Origin: a bacterium
Lineage (GTDB): Bacteria; Actinomycetota; Thermoleophilia; Miltoncostaeales; Miltoncostaeaceae
Direction: 5' to 3'
Assembly: GCA_029977205.1 (NCBI GenBank)
Contig: JAPOLI010000003.1
Location: forward strand, 1 to 64,000
DNA: 64,000 bases
The notes below the pieces were generated by a model. That model saw nothing but the letters and a program-made list of their open reading frames with translations. It was not told the origin of the DNA and did not search any database. The position numbers and the translations under genes are program-made. Shown here piece by piece: positions 26,430-39,257 of the stretch (position 1 is its first letter; every line of letters begins with the position of its first letter).

Positions 26430-28306
26430 CAGGGTGTGTAGGCGTCCTGCTGAATGGGGATCTCCACCGGCTTCGCCCCCGGGCGCAGGGTGGCGCGATT
26501 CACCGGGCGCACCGACTTCGCGATGGCGTACATCGTCTCCGGCGAGAGGGCGTAGTCAAGGGTGTTGGAGATCCAGTACGTGATGCCGTCCTTCTGCCAG
26601 GCGAGGCGCATGAGGTTCTTGCCATCGTAGAACGTCGAGTACTCGCGCCCCCCGCTCTTCACGACGCCCGTGCGGCCCTCGAGCAGCGGCGGATCCGCCC
26701 AGTCGAGCACCTGATAGCCCCAGTAGGTGCCCTGCGGGATGCGGAAGACCATCTTCAGGGCCTGCGGCCCCTCTCCCCCGGTGTTGACGCGGTACGCGCG
26801 CACGATCTTGAGCTCCGAGCCCGTGGGCACGCGCGTCGGCACCATGATCTTGAGGCCGGTGCCCTTCTGGATGCGCTTGCCGAGGCCCACGAGCGAGGTG
26901 GTGTCCACCACGTAGGCCGCAGGCTTTGACTTCTTCTTCGCCTTCTTCTTGGTCACGAGCGCGCCGTCGTACGACTCGCCCACCGTGACCCGCACGTCGA
27001 GCCCGTCAGGCGTACCCGAGCGCGGCAGCGCGGCCAGCACCGCTCCGGACCCGAACAGCGCCGCCACGTTCTTGGCCGCCTCGCGCTGCCCATCCGCGTA
27101 CGCCACCACCGTCTCGGGCTTGCCGAAGGAGTCGGCGTTGCCCCCGGAGACGGCGTCGTACCCGCGCGCGCGCAGCTGGTCGGTGGCCTTCTCGGCGTCG
27201 AGGAGCCGCCCGTTGCCGTTGACCACCTGCACCTTCACCGAGTTGGGCCTCACTACCGCCGATGCCGAACCCTGCTCGAACTCGGGGTGGAGCCACGCGT
27301 CGACCTTCGCCTCGATCTCCCCAGGAGCCACGTCAACCACCGAGGCGCCGCCACGCATGTTTGGCCTGCCGGAGATGCTGTTTCGCGCGATGCGGTCCTT
27401 GTCTGTGGTCATCGCCTGCTCGAGGATGCCCAGCAGGCGCGGCACCGACCGCACGTTGGTGGTGATGTTGGTGGCGAAGATCTTGGCGTAGGCGGGGATC
27501 TCCGGCAGGTTCCCGAACCGATTGGTCTGTCGCTTGAGCTCCGACAGGAATGCCTGCTGGCGCGCGATCCGGGCGAAGTCCGAGTCGGTGTGGCGATACC
27601 GGACGTAGTCGAGCGCATCCACGCCGTTCATGCGCTGATACCCGGGCGACAGATCGATCTCCTCGTAGTCGTCAATGCCGTCGCCGGGGACGTTCTTGTG
27701 GAAGTACTTCCGGTCGACGTCGAGGTACACGCCGCCCACCTGGTCCACGAGCTTCACGAACCCGTCGAAGTCGATGTTGACGAAGTAGTTGATCGGCTGG
27801 CCCGTCAGCTTCTTGATCGTCTCGATCGTCTTGCCGGGGCCTCCCAGCGAGAACGCGCCGTTGATCTTGCCCATCCCTGAGCCCGGGATGTTCACGTAGA
27901 GGTCACGCGGGAATGACAGCATCGAGATGAACCCGCGATCGCCATCCATGCGCAGCAGGATCAGCGAGTCGGCACGGCCGGGGTCGCCACCGCCTTCGGC
28001 GCCCGCGCGCTTGTCGGATCCGATGAGGAGGATGTTCACGGGCTCCCCGGGTACGTCGGGGTCGACGGCCTTCTGGGCGTCCTTCACGAGCTGGGTGTCG
28101 GGGCTCGCCTGCTCGAGGGTGTTGCCCAGCAGCTGGTAGCTGGCCACCGCGAGGCCCGCTCCTGCGCCCACGATGAGGATTGCCACCCACATGAAGACCC
28201 AGGGCCAGCGGCGGCGCTTGCGCGGCACGCGGAACCAGCGTGCCGGGCGCTCGGCCTGATCCACCTCCACGTCGTCTGCCTTGGGGTCCATGGGGTCGTC
28301 GCTCAT
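26429..28306 (-). CDS. LytR-CpsA-Psr (LCP) family protein with LytR_C and DUF4367-like domains
   Basis: 625 residues. A basic cytoplasmic N terminus (KRRR) precedes one membrane anchor (about 33-56). The LCP catalytic domain (about 85-270) has SFPRDLYVNIPGSGMGKIN and DALDYVRYRH motifs, with Arg/Asp ligands for the polyprenyl-pyrophosphate substrate. A LytR_C domain (about 355-430, VKVQVVNGNG) and a C-terminal DUF4367-like domain (about 500-605, LMRLAWQKDGITYWISNTLD) follow. LCP enzymes attach wall polymers to peptidoglycan, fitting the sugar-nucleotide genes beside it. The extra DUF4367-like tail is unusual for this family. A Lys-rich linker (KKKAKKKSK) precedes it. Confidence 0.85.
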   Translation of the reverse strand: MSDDPMDPKADDVEVDQAERPARWFRVPRKRRRWPWVFMWVAILIVGAGAGLAVASYQLLGNTLEQASPDTQLVKDAQKAVDPDVPGEPVNILLIGSDKRAGAEGGGDPGRADSLILLRMDGDRGFISMLSFPRDLYVNIPGSGMGKINGAFSLGGPGKTIETIKKLTGQPINYFVNIDFDGFVKLVDQVGGVYLDVDRKYFHKNVPGDGIDDYEEIDLSPGYQRMNGVDALDYVRYRHTDSDFARIARQQAFLSELKRQTNRFGNLPEIPAYAKIFATNITTNVRSVPRLLGILEQAMTTDKDRIARNSISGRPNMRGGASVVDVAPGEIEAKVDAWLHPEFEQGSASAVVRPNSVKVQVVNGNGRLLDAEKATDQLRARGYDAVSGGNADSFGKPETVVAYADGQREAAKNVAALFGSGAVLAALPRSGTPDGLDVRVTVGESYDGALVTKKKAKKKSKPAAYVVDTTSLVGLGKRIQKGTGLKIMVPTRVPTGSELKIVRAYRVNTGGEGPQALKMVFRIPQGTYWGYQVLDWADPPLLEGRTGVVKSGGREYSTFYDGKNLMRLAWQKDGITYWISNTLDYALSPETMYAIAKSVRPVNRATLRPGAKPVEIPIQQDAYTP

Positions 28307-29418
28307 GCGCGGGCTCCGCCGTCACGCCCGTCGCAGACCACGGGCGCCAACGCACCCGCCCGGGCGGCGAATCCGGCCAGCGACCGCCGGTAGGAGAGCA
28401 GGCTCGGGATGTCCACGTACTCGTCCGGCCCATGGTGGCCGGCGCCCACCGGCCCGAACTCGACCGCCGGCACGCCGGCCTCGATGAACGACACGCCATC
28501 CGACGCCCCGTCCCGCCCCACGGACGTGCACGCGCCGTGGTGCTCGGCGCCGCAGTCCACGAGCGCGCGAACGAGCGGATGGTCCGGGTCGGTGTCGGCG
28601 GGAGGACGGCTGATGGTCACCTCGATCGATGTCGCACCCACCTCGCCGGCCTGCCGCAGGATCTCCGCAGGGTCCTGCCCCGGGAGGTAGCGCACATCGA
28701 CGTCCATGCGGCAGAGGTCGGGAACCTTGTTCACGGCGTCGCCACCCGCGATGCGCCCGAGGCTCACGGACGGACGCGGGAAGAGCGGCGTGGATGCCCG
28801 CGTGAAGGGAAGCGACTCCAGCCGGCGATACACCTCGAGCGCCCGCAGCACCGCGTTGTCGCCAAGCCACGGGGTGCTGCCGTGCGCGGCCCGCCCCTCG
28901 ACCTCGACGGCGAGGATCATGACGCCCTTGGCCTGGACGCCAACCTGCATGTCGGTCGGCTCGCCGCACACGACGAGATCCGCACGGAGTCCCCTGTCCA
29001 CGAGCATCTCCGTGGCATTCGCCCCCGGCTGTGCACGCTCCTCGTCGGGAACGATCACCAGTTCCACCTGGACGTCCTCCGGCGGGGCGTCCACGAGGTC
29101 GGCCGTGGCGAGCATCATCGCCGCCAGGGCCGCCTTCATGTCGTAGGCGCCGCGGCCGACGAGGCGATCGCCGTCGATGCGCGGAGCGAACTGCCCGGGG
29201 TGCCCGGGCACGACGTCGATGTGCCCGTGGAAGATGATTCGCACCGCCCCGGAGCCCGCGCGCGCGATGAGTGCCTCGCGATCCCCGAGGTCATGACGGG
29301 TCAGGTCGACGCCCCGCCCCTCAAGCCACCCGGCCACGAAGTCCATCGCCACCGCGAGGCCCGCCGGGTCAGAGGTGTCATGGGCGATGAGCCGCTCCGC
29401 AAGACGGACTTCATCCAC
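28303..29418 (-). CDS. M20 family metallopeptidase (ArgE/DapE-like)
   Basis: 371 residues. The metal ligands are visible in FHGHIDVVPG (about 62), GAYDMKAALAAM (about 90) and PDEERAQPGA (about 122); a dimerisation lid domain is inserted at about 155-270. The family hydrolyses N-acyl amino acids or dipeptides (ArgE, DapE, carboxypeptidase G2). Substrate cannot be assigned. GTG 29418 is chosen because a TATGCT -10 box ends 6 nt upstream and the protein starts at the usual first helix. The stop overlaps the LCP start (ATGA), so peptidase and LCP gene form one transcript. Confidence 0.85.
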   Translation of the reverse strand: MDEVRLAERLIAHDTSDPAGLAVAMDFVAGWLEGRGVDLTRHDLGDREALIARAGSGAVRIIFHGHIDVVPGHPGQFAPRIDGDRLVGRGAYDMKAALAAMMLATADLVDAPPEDVQVELVIVPDEERAQPGANATEMLVDRGLRADLVVCGEPTDMQVGVQAKGVMILAVEVEGRAAHGSTPWLGDNAVLRALEVYRRLESLPFTRASTPLFPRPSVSLGRIAGGDAVNKVPDLCRMDVDVRYLPGQDPAEILRQAGEVGATSIEVTISRPPADTDPDHPLVRALVDCGAEHHGACTSVGRDGASDGVSFIEAGVPAVEFGPVGAGHHGPDEYVDIPSLLSYRRSLAGFAARAGALAPVVCDGRDGGARA

Positions 29419-29424
29419 GTGGCC

Positions 29425-29430
29425 AGCATA
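29425..29430 (-). promoter_or_regulatory. -10 box TATGCT of the M20 peptidase gene, leaderless type
   Basis: Minus-strand TATGCT ends 6 nt before GTG 29418. Upstream lie two direct copies of GACGGTAT (29480-29487 and 29503-29510), spaced 23 bp, that could bind a regulator. Confidence 0.5.
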
Positions 29431-29514
29431 GCCAACGACCCGGGCGTGGCCGCATGCCCCGGGTCCACCGCTCCCCCCGATACCGTCGCTGCATGCGGGC
29501 AAATACCGTCCGCG

Positions 29515-29530
29515 GCGCGGCGCGCCGCGC
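29515..29530. repeat. 16-bp perfect palindrome upstream of the M20 gene
   Basis: GCGCGGCGCGCCGCGC reads the same on both strands. It lies between the MFS stop and the M20 promoter, 11 bp from another palindrome. Confidence 0.5.
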
Positions 29531-29541
29531 GTCACGCCATC

Positions 29542-29557
29542 CCGGTGGCGCCACCGG
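29542..29557 (-). terminator. 16-bp palindrome just after the MFS gene
   Basis: CCGGTGGCGCCACCGG starts 4 nt beyond the MFS stop codon. As RNA it forms an 8-bp stem without a proper loop (or 6-bp with a GCGC loop). Probable terminator, no U-run. Confidence 0.4.
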
Positions 29558-29561
29558 CCCC

Positions 29562-30782
29562 TCAGGACCGGATCGAGCGGATGTCCCTGTCGATGTCAGG
29601 CACCGGATGCATGATGGTCCACGCCCCCCACGCCAGCAGGCAGAGCGCGGCCACGCCAAGACTCCACCCGATGCCGATCGCCCCGGCCACGGCCCCGAAC
29701 GCCACCGACCCGAGCGCGATCGGCGTGATCACCGACAGCTGGTAGAAGCCGAGCATCCGGCCCAGGAGCTCCGACGGCGATGACAGCTGGATCGCCGTGT
29801 TGGTGAGCGTGAGGATCCAGATCCAGAACGCGCCGGCGGCCAGCATGCCGATGACGGTCAGCCACAGGAACGGCGAGGCGGCGACCACGCCCAGCGCCCC
29901 GCCGAACGCCAGCGTGGCGATGGGCAGGGCCAGGTACCGCGGCAGCCCGCGCCCCGAGAGCGTCTGGAGCAACCACGCACCGAGCAGCGCACCCGCCCCC
30001 ATCCCCCCAAGGATCACGCCGAGCGCCACGGGGCCTCCGCCCAGGCGACGCGCGACCACCGGGGCAAGCTCCTGGATGGGCCCGGCGAACAGCATGAACA
30101 GGAACATGCCCGTAAGCAGGCGACGGGCGGCACGATCCGTGGCCGCGTAGCGCAGGGCGTCGGCAAGGGCTGCGGGCACCTTGCTGCCCTGCGCGACATG
30201 GGGTGAGAGCAGCAGCGCGATGACCAGGGCCATGAATGAGAGCGCATTCACGAGGAAGCACCAGCTCGCGCCGGCGAAGGCGAGCACCACTCCGCCCAGG
30301 ATCGGACCCACGGCCCGCGCCACATTGATGCCGGCGGCATTGAGTGCCACGGCCTCCTGAAGTCGCGCCGTCGGCACCAGGGCGGGCACCAGCGCAAGCA
30401 CCGACGGCAGCCCCACCGCGAAGGCCGCCCCCATCACCGTGGTGGCGATGAAGATGGCGGCAACCGATAACTGCCCCGCAAACGCGAGCCCCGCCAGCAC
30501 CAGTGCCCCGGCCGACTCGACCGAGAAGGTGATCAGCCCCACACGACGCCAGTCGTAGCGATCGGCGAGCTTGCCGCCCCATGTGGAGAGCACAAAGGCG
30601 GGCGCACGGTAGGCCAGCGCGAGCAGGCCGACCATCGTGGCGCTCCCGGTGATCTGCAGCACCAGCCAGCCCGCCGCGACGGCCTGGAACCAGGTCCCGC
30701 CATTGGAGAGCACGCTGCCGATCCATACGCGGCGGAAGGCGGGCACGGTGAGTACCGCGGGGATCCGGAGGGCGCCCTGCAT
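29562..30782 (-). CDS. MFS transporter, enterobactin-exporter-like (MFS_3)
   Basis: 406 residues with about 12 hydrophobic segments. The N terminus has FRRVWIGSVLSNGGTWFQAVAAGWLVL, and the loop 2-3 motif GGKLADRYDWRRV (about 70-82) is the MFS signature. The MFS_3 subfamily exports small molecules such as siderophores or drugs. No substrate clue comes from the neighbours. ATG 30782 has a TACGGT -10 box 6 nt upstream, so the message is probably leaderless; it follows the terminator of the ATP synthase-mdh operon. Confidence 0.85.
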   Translation of the reverse strand: MQGALRIPAVLTVPAFRRVWIGSVLSNGGTWFQAVAAGWLVLQITGSATMVGLLALAYRAPAFVLSTWGGKLADRYDWRRVGLITFSVESAGALVLAGLAFAGQLSVAAIFIATTVMGAAFAVGLPSVLALVPALVPTARLQEAVALNAAGINVARAVGPILGGVVLAFAGASWCFLVNALSFMALVIALLLSPHVAQGSKVPAALADALRYAATDRAARRLLTGMFLFMLFAGPIQELAPVVARRLGGGPVALGVILGGMGAGALLGAWLLQTLSGRGLPRYLALPIATLAFGGALGVVAASPFLWLTVIGMLAAGAFWIWILTLTNTAIQLSSPSELLGRMLGFYQLSVITPIALGSVAFGAVAGAIGIGWSLGVAALCLLAWGAWTIMHPVPDIDRDIRSIRS

Positions 30783-30788
30783 CGCGAC

Positions 30789-30794
30789 ACCGTA
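30789..30794 (-). promoter_or_regulatory. -10 box TACGGT of the MFS gene, leaderless type
   Basis: Minus-strand TACGGT ends 6 nt before ATG 30782, just past the terminator hairpin at 30825-30846. Confidence 0.5.
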
Positions 30795-30824
30795 ACGCAG
30801 GCGCACGGGGCCCGGAAACGCGAT

Positions 30825-30846
30825 GGGGGGCCTTTTCAGGCCCCCC
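30825..30846 (-). terminator. GC-rich hairpin ending the atp-mdh operon
   Basis: GGGGGGCC (30825-30832) pairs with GGCCCCCC (30839-30846) around loop TTTTCA. It is 48 nt beyond the mdh stop and before the MFS promoter. Confidence 0.7.
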
Positions 30847-30894
30847 ACGCAACGGGAATTCTACCGGCAGGCCAGGCGGCCCCACGCATGCCGG

Positions 30895-33799
<2,905 letters not shown>

Positions 33800-34713
33800 C
33801 TACGTGAGGGCATCCGCTCCCGCGACCACCTCAAGGATCTCCTGGGTGATTGCGGCCTGGCGGGCCCGGTTCATTGCAAGGGTGAGGTCTGCGATCAACT
33901 GCTCGGCGTTATCCGAGGCATTGCTCATCGCCGTACGCCGGGCGGCGTGCTCGGCGGCGGCGCTCTCGAGGAGCGCCCGGTAGATGGTCGTGTCGATGAA
34001 GGTGGGGAGCAGCCGCTCGAGCAGCACCGCGGGCTCGGGCTCGAAGTCGGCGATCGCCTGCGAGAGACCCGAGCCCTCGGTCTCGGCGTCAGCCTCGGCC
34101 GGCTCCTCGTCGCCCATCACCAGATCCCGGGGAACGGGCAGCAGCTGCTGGCTCACCACGCGCTGCTCGACCACGGACTTGAACTCGTTGTAGACGAGGA
34201 CCACGCGGTCGGTCTCCCCGTCGAGGAACCGCGTGGACACGAAGTCAGCGATGACATGCGCGTCGGCATACGAGGGATCGGATGAGAACCCCTGGAAATG
34301 GTGATCCACCTCGCGCCCGCGGAAGCGCAGCGTGCCGCCACCCTTCTTGCCCACGGCCGTGAACACGACGTCCTCGAAGCCCTCTGCGGCCAGCTCGTCC
34401 GCGGCGGCGAGCGCCAGGCGCACGACGTTCACGTTGAAGGCCCCCGCCAGGCCGCGGTCACCGGTGACCGCGATCACGGCAGCGCGGCCGCGCTCTTCGC
34501 GCTCGGCCATGAGGGGAAGGCCGGACACGTTGCCGGCGCGGCGTGCGGCGCCGGCCATGAGCTCGGACATCCCCTTGGCGTACGGACGGAGCGCCTCGAT
34601 GCGCAACTGCGCACGGCGCAACTTGGCCGATGCCACCAGCTCCATCGCGCGGGTGATCTTGCTCGTCCCGGTGACCGAGACGATGCGCTGCTTGATGTCC
34701 TGCTGGCTCGGCA

Positions 34714-34714
<1 letters not shown>
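33800..34714 (-). CDS. atpG: ATP synthase gamma subunit
   Basis: 304 residues. N-terminal coil QQDIKQRIVSVTGTSKITRAMELVASAKLRR and C-terminal coil LTLAMNRARQAAITQEILEVVAGADAL are the two conserved ends that form the rotating shaft. The middle Rossmann-like domain has VTGDRGLAGAFNVNVVR. GTG 34714 overlaps the atpA stop (TAGTG). An acidic insertion (EEPAEADAETEG) lies near residue 205. Confidence 0.95.
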
Positions 34715-36234
<1,520 letters not shown>

Positions 36235-36282
36235 CGGTAGGTGTTCCTCTTTCCTGGATTGATGCGTGCGAAGCGGATGGGC

Positions 36283-36840
36283 TCAGGCCTCGATCGCGCT
36301 CGCGAGATCGACGGGTGCAGACTCGAGGGAGCGGCGCATCTCCTCGAGGCGGGTGCGAAGTGAGGCATCGACGACGACCTCGCCGACGCGGAGCACGAGC
36401 CCGCCGATGATCGACGGGTCAACGGTCTCCTCGAGCTCGGCGTCGCGGCCGGTCTGGGCGCGCACCTTGGCGCGGATCTGCTCGCGCAACTCGGGCGTGA
36501 GCGGCACGGCGGTGACGGCGGTGACCACCACGCGGCCCTCGGCCACGTCCACGCGCCGGCCGTACGCCTGCGACATGTCACCGATCTCACCGATCCGACC
36601 GCGATCCACGAGCACCTGGGCGAACCCGGAGGTCACCGGGTGGGCGCCCTCCATGATCTCCGCGATCGCGGCGCGCTTGGCGGCGTCCGGAAACTCCGGG
36701 TTGAGCATGGCGGCACGCAGGTCGGTGCCGTCGGCCATGGCCTCTGCCAGGTCCGCCAGCTCCGTGCGCACGCGGTCGACGGCGGACTGCGCCTCGGCCG
36801 CCTCATAGAGCGCATCGGCATATGTCGCCGCGACGCTCAT
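36283..36840 (-). CDS. atpH: ATP synthase delta subunit
   Basis: 185 residues. It starts VAATYADALYEAAEA, has the mid-domain EMMEGAHP-like block and the conserved C-terminal VDPSIIGGLVLRVGEVVVDASLRTRLEEMRRSL. It links the F1 head to the peripheral b stalk. The start overlaps the atpF stop by 1 nt (TGATG). Confidence 0.93.
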   Translation of the reverse strand: MSVAATYADALYEAAEAQSAVDRVRTELADLAEAMADGTDLRAAMLNPEFPDAAKRAAIAEIMEGAHPVTSGFAQVLVDRGRIGEIGDMSQAYGRRVDVAEGRVVVTAVTAVPLTPELREQIRAKVRAQTGRDAELEETVDPSIIGGLVLRVGEVVVDASLRTRLEEMRRSLESAPVDLASAIEA

Positions 36841-37397
36841 CAGCCCTTCTGCAGTCCGCTCAGGTCGGCATCGGCGAGGGCCTCTTCCACCAGGCGGCGG
36901 TGGTCCTCATCCGACAGCGACTTCCGGGTGACCTTCTCGGCAGCCGTGATGGCCAGCACCACGACGTCGTCACGCACGCCTGCGACCGCTGCCCGCGCCT
37001 GGGCATCGATCTGGACCTGCGTGTCGCCGACGATGCGCTCGCGCTGCTCCTGCGCCTGGCCGACGATCTCGGTCTTCTGGCGCTCACCCTCGCGGCGTCC
37101 GGCCTCGCGCAGCTCGTCCGCCTCGCGGCGTGCGTCAGCCAGCTGGACCTTGTACTCCTCGAGAAGGCGCATGGCCTCGTCGCGGCTCATCTCGGCCTCG
37201 TCGATGCTCGCCGCGATCTTCGCCCGGCGCTTCTCGATGGCCTCGCCGACCGGTCCGAAGACGAACTTCTTCAGGATGAACAGCGTGATGAAGAACATCA
37301 CGACGGTCCAGATCATCAGGCCGGGGCTCGCCGACAGGAGGGGGTTGCCCCCTGCCTCGGCCCCGACGTACTGGACGTGTTCGAGCGGGTTCATCAC
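36840..37397 (-). CDS. atpF: ATP synthase b subunit
   Basis: 185 residues. One membrane helix near residues 27-45 (LMIWTVVMFFITLFILKKFVF) is followed by a long charged coiled coil (KRRAKIAASIDEAEMSRDEAM onwards), the peripheral stalk. It is immediately after atpE (stop and start are adjacent). Only one b-type gene is present, so the stalk is likely a b homodimer. Confidence 0.95.
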   Translation of the reverse strand: MMNPLEHVQYVGAEAGGNPLLSASPGLMIWTVVMFFITLFILKKFVFGPVGEAIEKRRAKIAASIDEAEMSRDEAMRLLEEYKVQLADARREADELREAGRREGERQKTEIVGQAQEQRERIVGDTQVQIDAQARAAVAGVRDDVVVLAITAAEKVTRKSLSDEDHRRLVEEALADADLSGLQKG

Positions 37398-37643
37398 CTA
37401 GACCAGGAAGAAGGCCACGAAGCCCATGAGGAGGGCGTAGAAGGTGATGGCCTCGGTGAGCGCGAGGCCCAGGAACATGAGTCCCATGATCTCGCCGCGG
37501 AGCTCGGGCTGGCGCGCCACGGACTCCACCGTCTTACCCATGAGGTAACCCACGCCTGCACCCGGGCCGATCGCGCCGAAAGCGGTCGCGAGGCCGAGCG
37601 TCAGGACCTTTGCCGCGTCAACAACATTGCCTTCAAGTGCCAC
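37398..37643 (-). CDS. atpE: ATP synthase c subunit
   Basis: 81 residues forming a two-helix hairpin. Helix 1 has the glycine motif AFGAIGPGAGVGYLMG; the polar loop is RQPE; helix 2 has the ion-binding Glu in LALTEAITFYALLMGF. The residue after that Glu is Ala, and helix 1 lacks the Gln of Na+-type rotors, so H+ coupling is expected. GTG 37643 is preceded by AAGGGA. Confidence 0.96.
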   Translation of the reverse strand: MALEGNVVDAAKVLTLGLATAFGAIGPGAGVGYLMGKTVESVARQPELRGEIMGLMFLGLALTEAITFYALLMGFVAFFLV

Positions 37644-37685
37644 TAGTCCGTCCCTTGTGTCGGTTGAGTTCGGATCTGGTTGGAA

Positions 37686-38630
37686 TCAGTGCGCGTGCTC
37701 GACGGCGAAACCGATGTAGATGCCGCTGAGCATCGCAAAGATGAATGCCTGCAGTCCTGCGATCAGGACCCATTCGAAGAAGTAGAAGAAGAGGCCGAAC
37801 GGAATCGCCACCAGCCCGACGAAGCTGCCGAGCAGGATCGCGAAGCCTGCGGCCATGATGATGAGGAGGTGCCCCGCGAGGAGGTTCGCGAACAGACGCA
37901 CCGAGAGGCTGACCAGGCGCAGGATGCTCGACATGAACTCGAGCACGAAGACCACGCCCTTCATGAAGGGGTTGATGTCCCCGCTCGGCACGAAGGTCTT
38001 CAGGTAGCCCAATGGTCCGTGGGACCGGATTCCCTCGTAGTTGAAGATGATGAACGTGCAGATCGTCAGCGCGAGGGTGACGTTGAGGTTCGCGGTGGCC
38101 GCGTAGAGCGACAGGTCCGGAATGAACCCGATCGCCGACTCCTCCCCGCCGGGCAGCGGGATGAAGCTGATCAGGTTGTTGATCCCAATGAAGATGAACA
38201 GCGTCGCCACGTACGGGAAGTACCGGGCGAACACCTTCGGCGGCAGGGTGGCCTTGGCGATGGACTCCTCGGTGAACTCATATGCGATCTCGAGGATGTT
38301 CTGGCCGTCGCCGAGCCGGTCGGTAAGCCCGCGGCGCACCACCAGGAGGCCGAAGATGATGGCGATCGCCGACGAGAGCACCAGGTACATCACTGCCTTG
38401 GTGATCGAGAGGTCGAGCGGGCCCAGCTGGATCGACAGCCATGGGTGCAGGCCGAACTCGTTCTGCGGCTTGAACTCCTCGAGCGACTGCACCTCGGGAG
38501 CCATGACGATCGCGAGGATCGACCAGACCGCGAGGAAGGCCACGGCACCCCAGCCCACCCACTTGATCGTGGAGTTCTTCTTGCGCGGCGCGGGCGCTGC
38601 TGCCTGGTCGATACCGGCGTCGGTGCTCAT
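37686..38630 (-). CDS. atpB: ATP synthase a subunit
   Basis: 314 residues, about six membrane segments. The essential Arg is in LSVRLFANLLAGHLL (about 238), and the family end GLQAFIFAMLSGIYIGFA is present. The N terminus carries an extra hydrophilic leader (MSTDAGIDQAAAPAPRKK) before the first helix. It conducts protons against the c ring. The start overlaps the atpI-like stop by 4 nt. Confidence 0.96.
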   Translation of the reverse strand: MSTDAGIDQAAAPAPRKKNSTIKWVGWGAVAFLAVWSILAIVMAPEVQSLEEFKPQNEFGLHPWLSIQLGPLDLSITKAVMYLVLSSAIAIIFGLLVVRRGLTDRLGDGQNILEIAYEFTEESIAKATLPPKVFARYFPYVATLFIFIGINNLISFIPLPGGEESAIGFIPDLSLYAATANLNVTLALTICTFIIFNYEGIRSHGPLGYLKTFVPSGDINPFMKGVVFVLEFMSSILRLVSLSVRLFANLLAGHLLIIMAAGFAILLGSFVGLVAIPFGLFFYFFEWVLIAGLQAFIFAMLSGIYIGFAVEHAH

Positions 38631-39058
38631 GCAGCGTCCTCCGCGGCGACCCGGCGCTTCTTGTCGCGAATCCCGAAGAGAATCGATCGGCTGAGTAGGT
38701 CGACCGTGAAGGCCACCGCGAACACGCCGGCGGCCACCAGCCCGATGGTCTCGTCAACCCTCAGGGCAACGACGAAGAGGATGGCCACCACGATGATGGC
38801 CCGGCCTATCGAGGAGATCCCGGCGATGCCGACGGCCTGCGTCGGCTCCATCCGGTGCGCCATCCGCGTGATCGCGATCTGGGCGCCCCAGCTCGCGGTG
38901 AAGAGGACGACGCCGATGAACCAGCCCATGAACGGCCCACCGAGGAGCCAGACGAACGGCAGCTCGATCAGCAGGGTGATGAAGCCCAGGGTCGCGAGGA
39001 TGAACTCGAGCACATCGGGTCGGTCCGACTGGGGAACAGCGGCCACGGCGCTGCTCAC
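38627..39058 (-). CDS. atpI: AtpI-like ATP synthase assembly protein
   Basis: 143 residues with four predicted membrane segments (about 18-40, 45-63, 82-103, 108-125). It shows weak AtpI/UncI similarity and the usual position upstream of atpB. AtpI helps assemble the c ring in some bacteria. Identity rests mostly on position and topology. Confidence 0.7.
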   Translation of the reverse strand: MSSAVAAVPQSDRPDVLEFILATLGFITLLIELPFVWLLGGPFMGWFIGVVLFTASWGAQIAITRMAHRMEPTQAVGIAGISSIGRAIIVVAILFVVALRVDETIGLVAAGVFAVAFTVDLLSRSILFGIRDKKRRVAAEDAA

Positions 39059-39176
39059 GCCTCCTGCTCACTCGGTCGACCTACGCAGACGGGTGCTATC
39101 TCGTGCCTCCTCGAGGACTCGCATCACGCCACGACGACCCGGACGCGACGACGCGCCGGGTGCGGCGAACGAGGGC

Positions 39177-39182
39177 ACTATA
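39177..39182 (-). promoter_or_regulatory. -10 box TATAGT of the ATP synthase operon
   Basis: Minus-strand TATAGT lies about 120 nt before the atpI-like start, just past the hairpin of the upstream glycosyltransferase gene. It is the best -10 in the gap; no -35 is evident. Confidence 0.5.
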
Positions 39183-39233
39183 CGCACCGCCCGCAGCCGA
39201 GATGCCGCATGCCGCCGGAGTACCGGCCCGGGT

Positions 39234-39249
39234 CGGGACGAACGTCCCG
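39234..39249 (-). terminator. hairpin after the glycosyltransferase gene
   Basis: CGGGACG (39234-39240) and CGTCCCG (39243-39249) form a stem with a short loop, 9 nt past the gene's stop. Confidence 0.4.
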
Positions 39250-39257
39250 GCGCCCGG

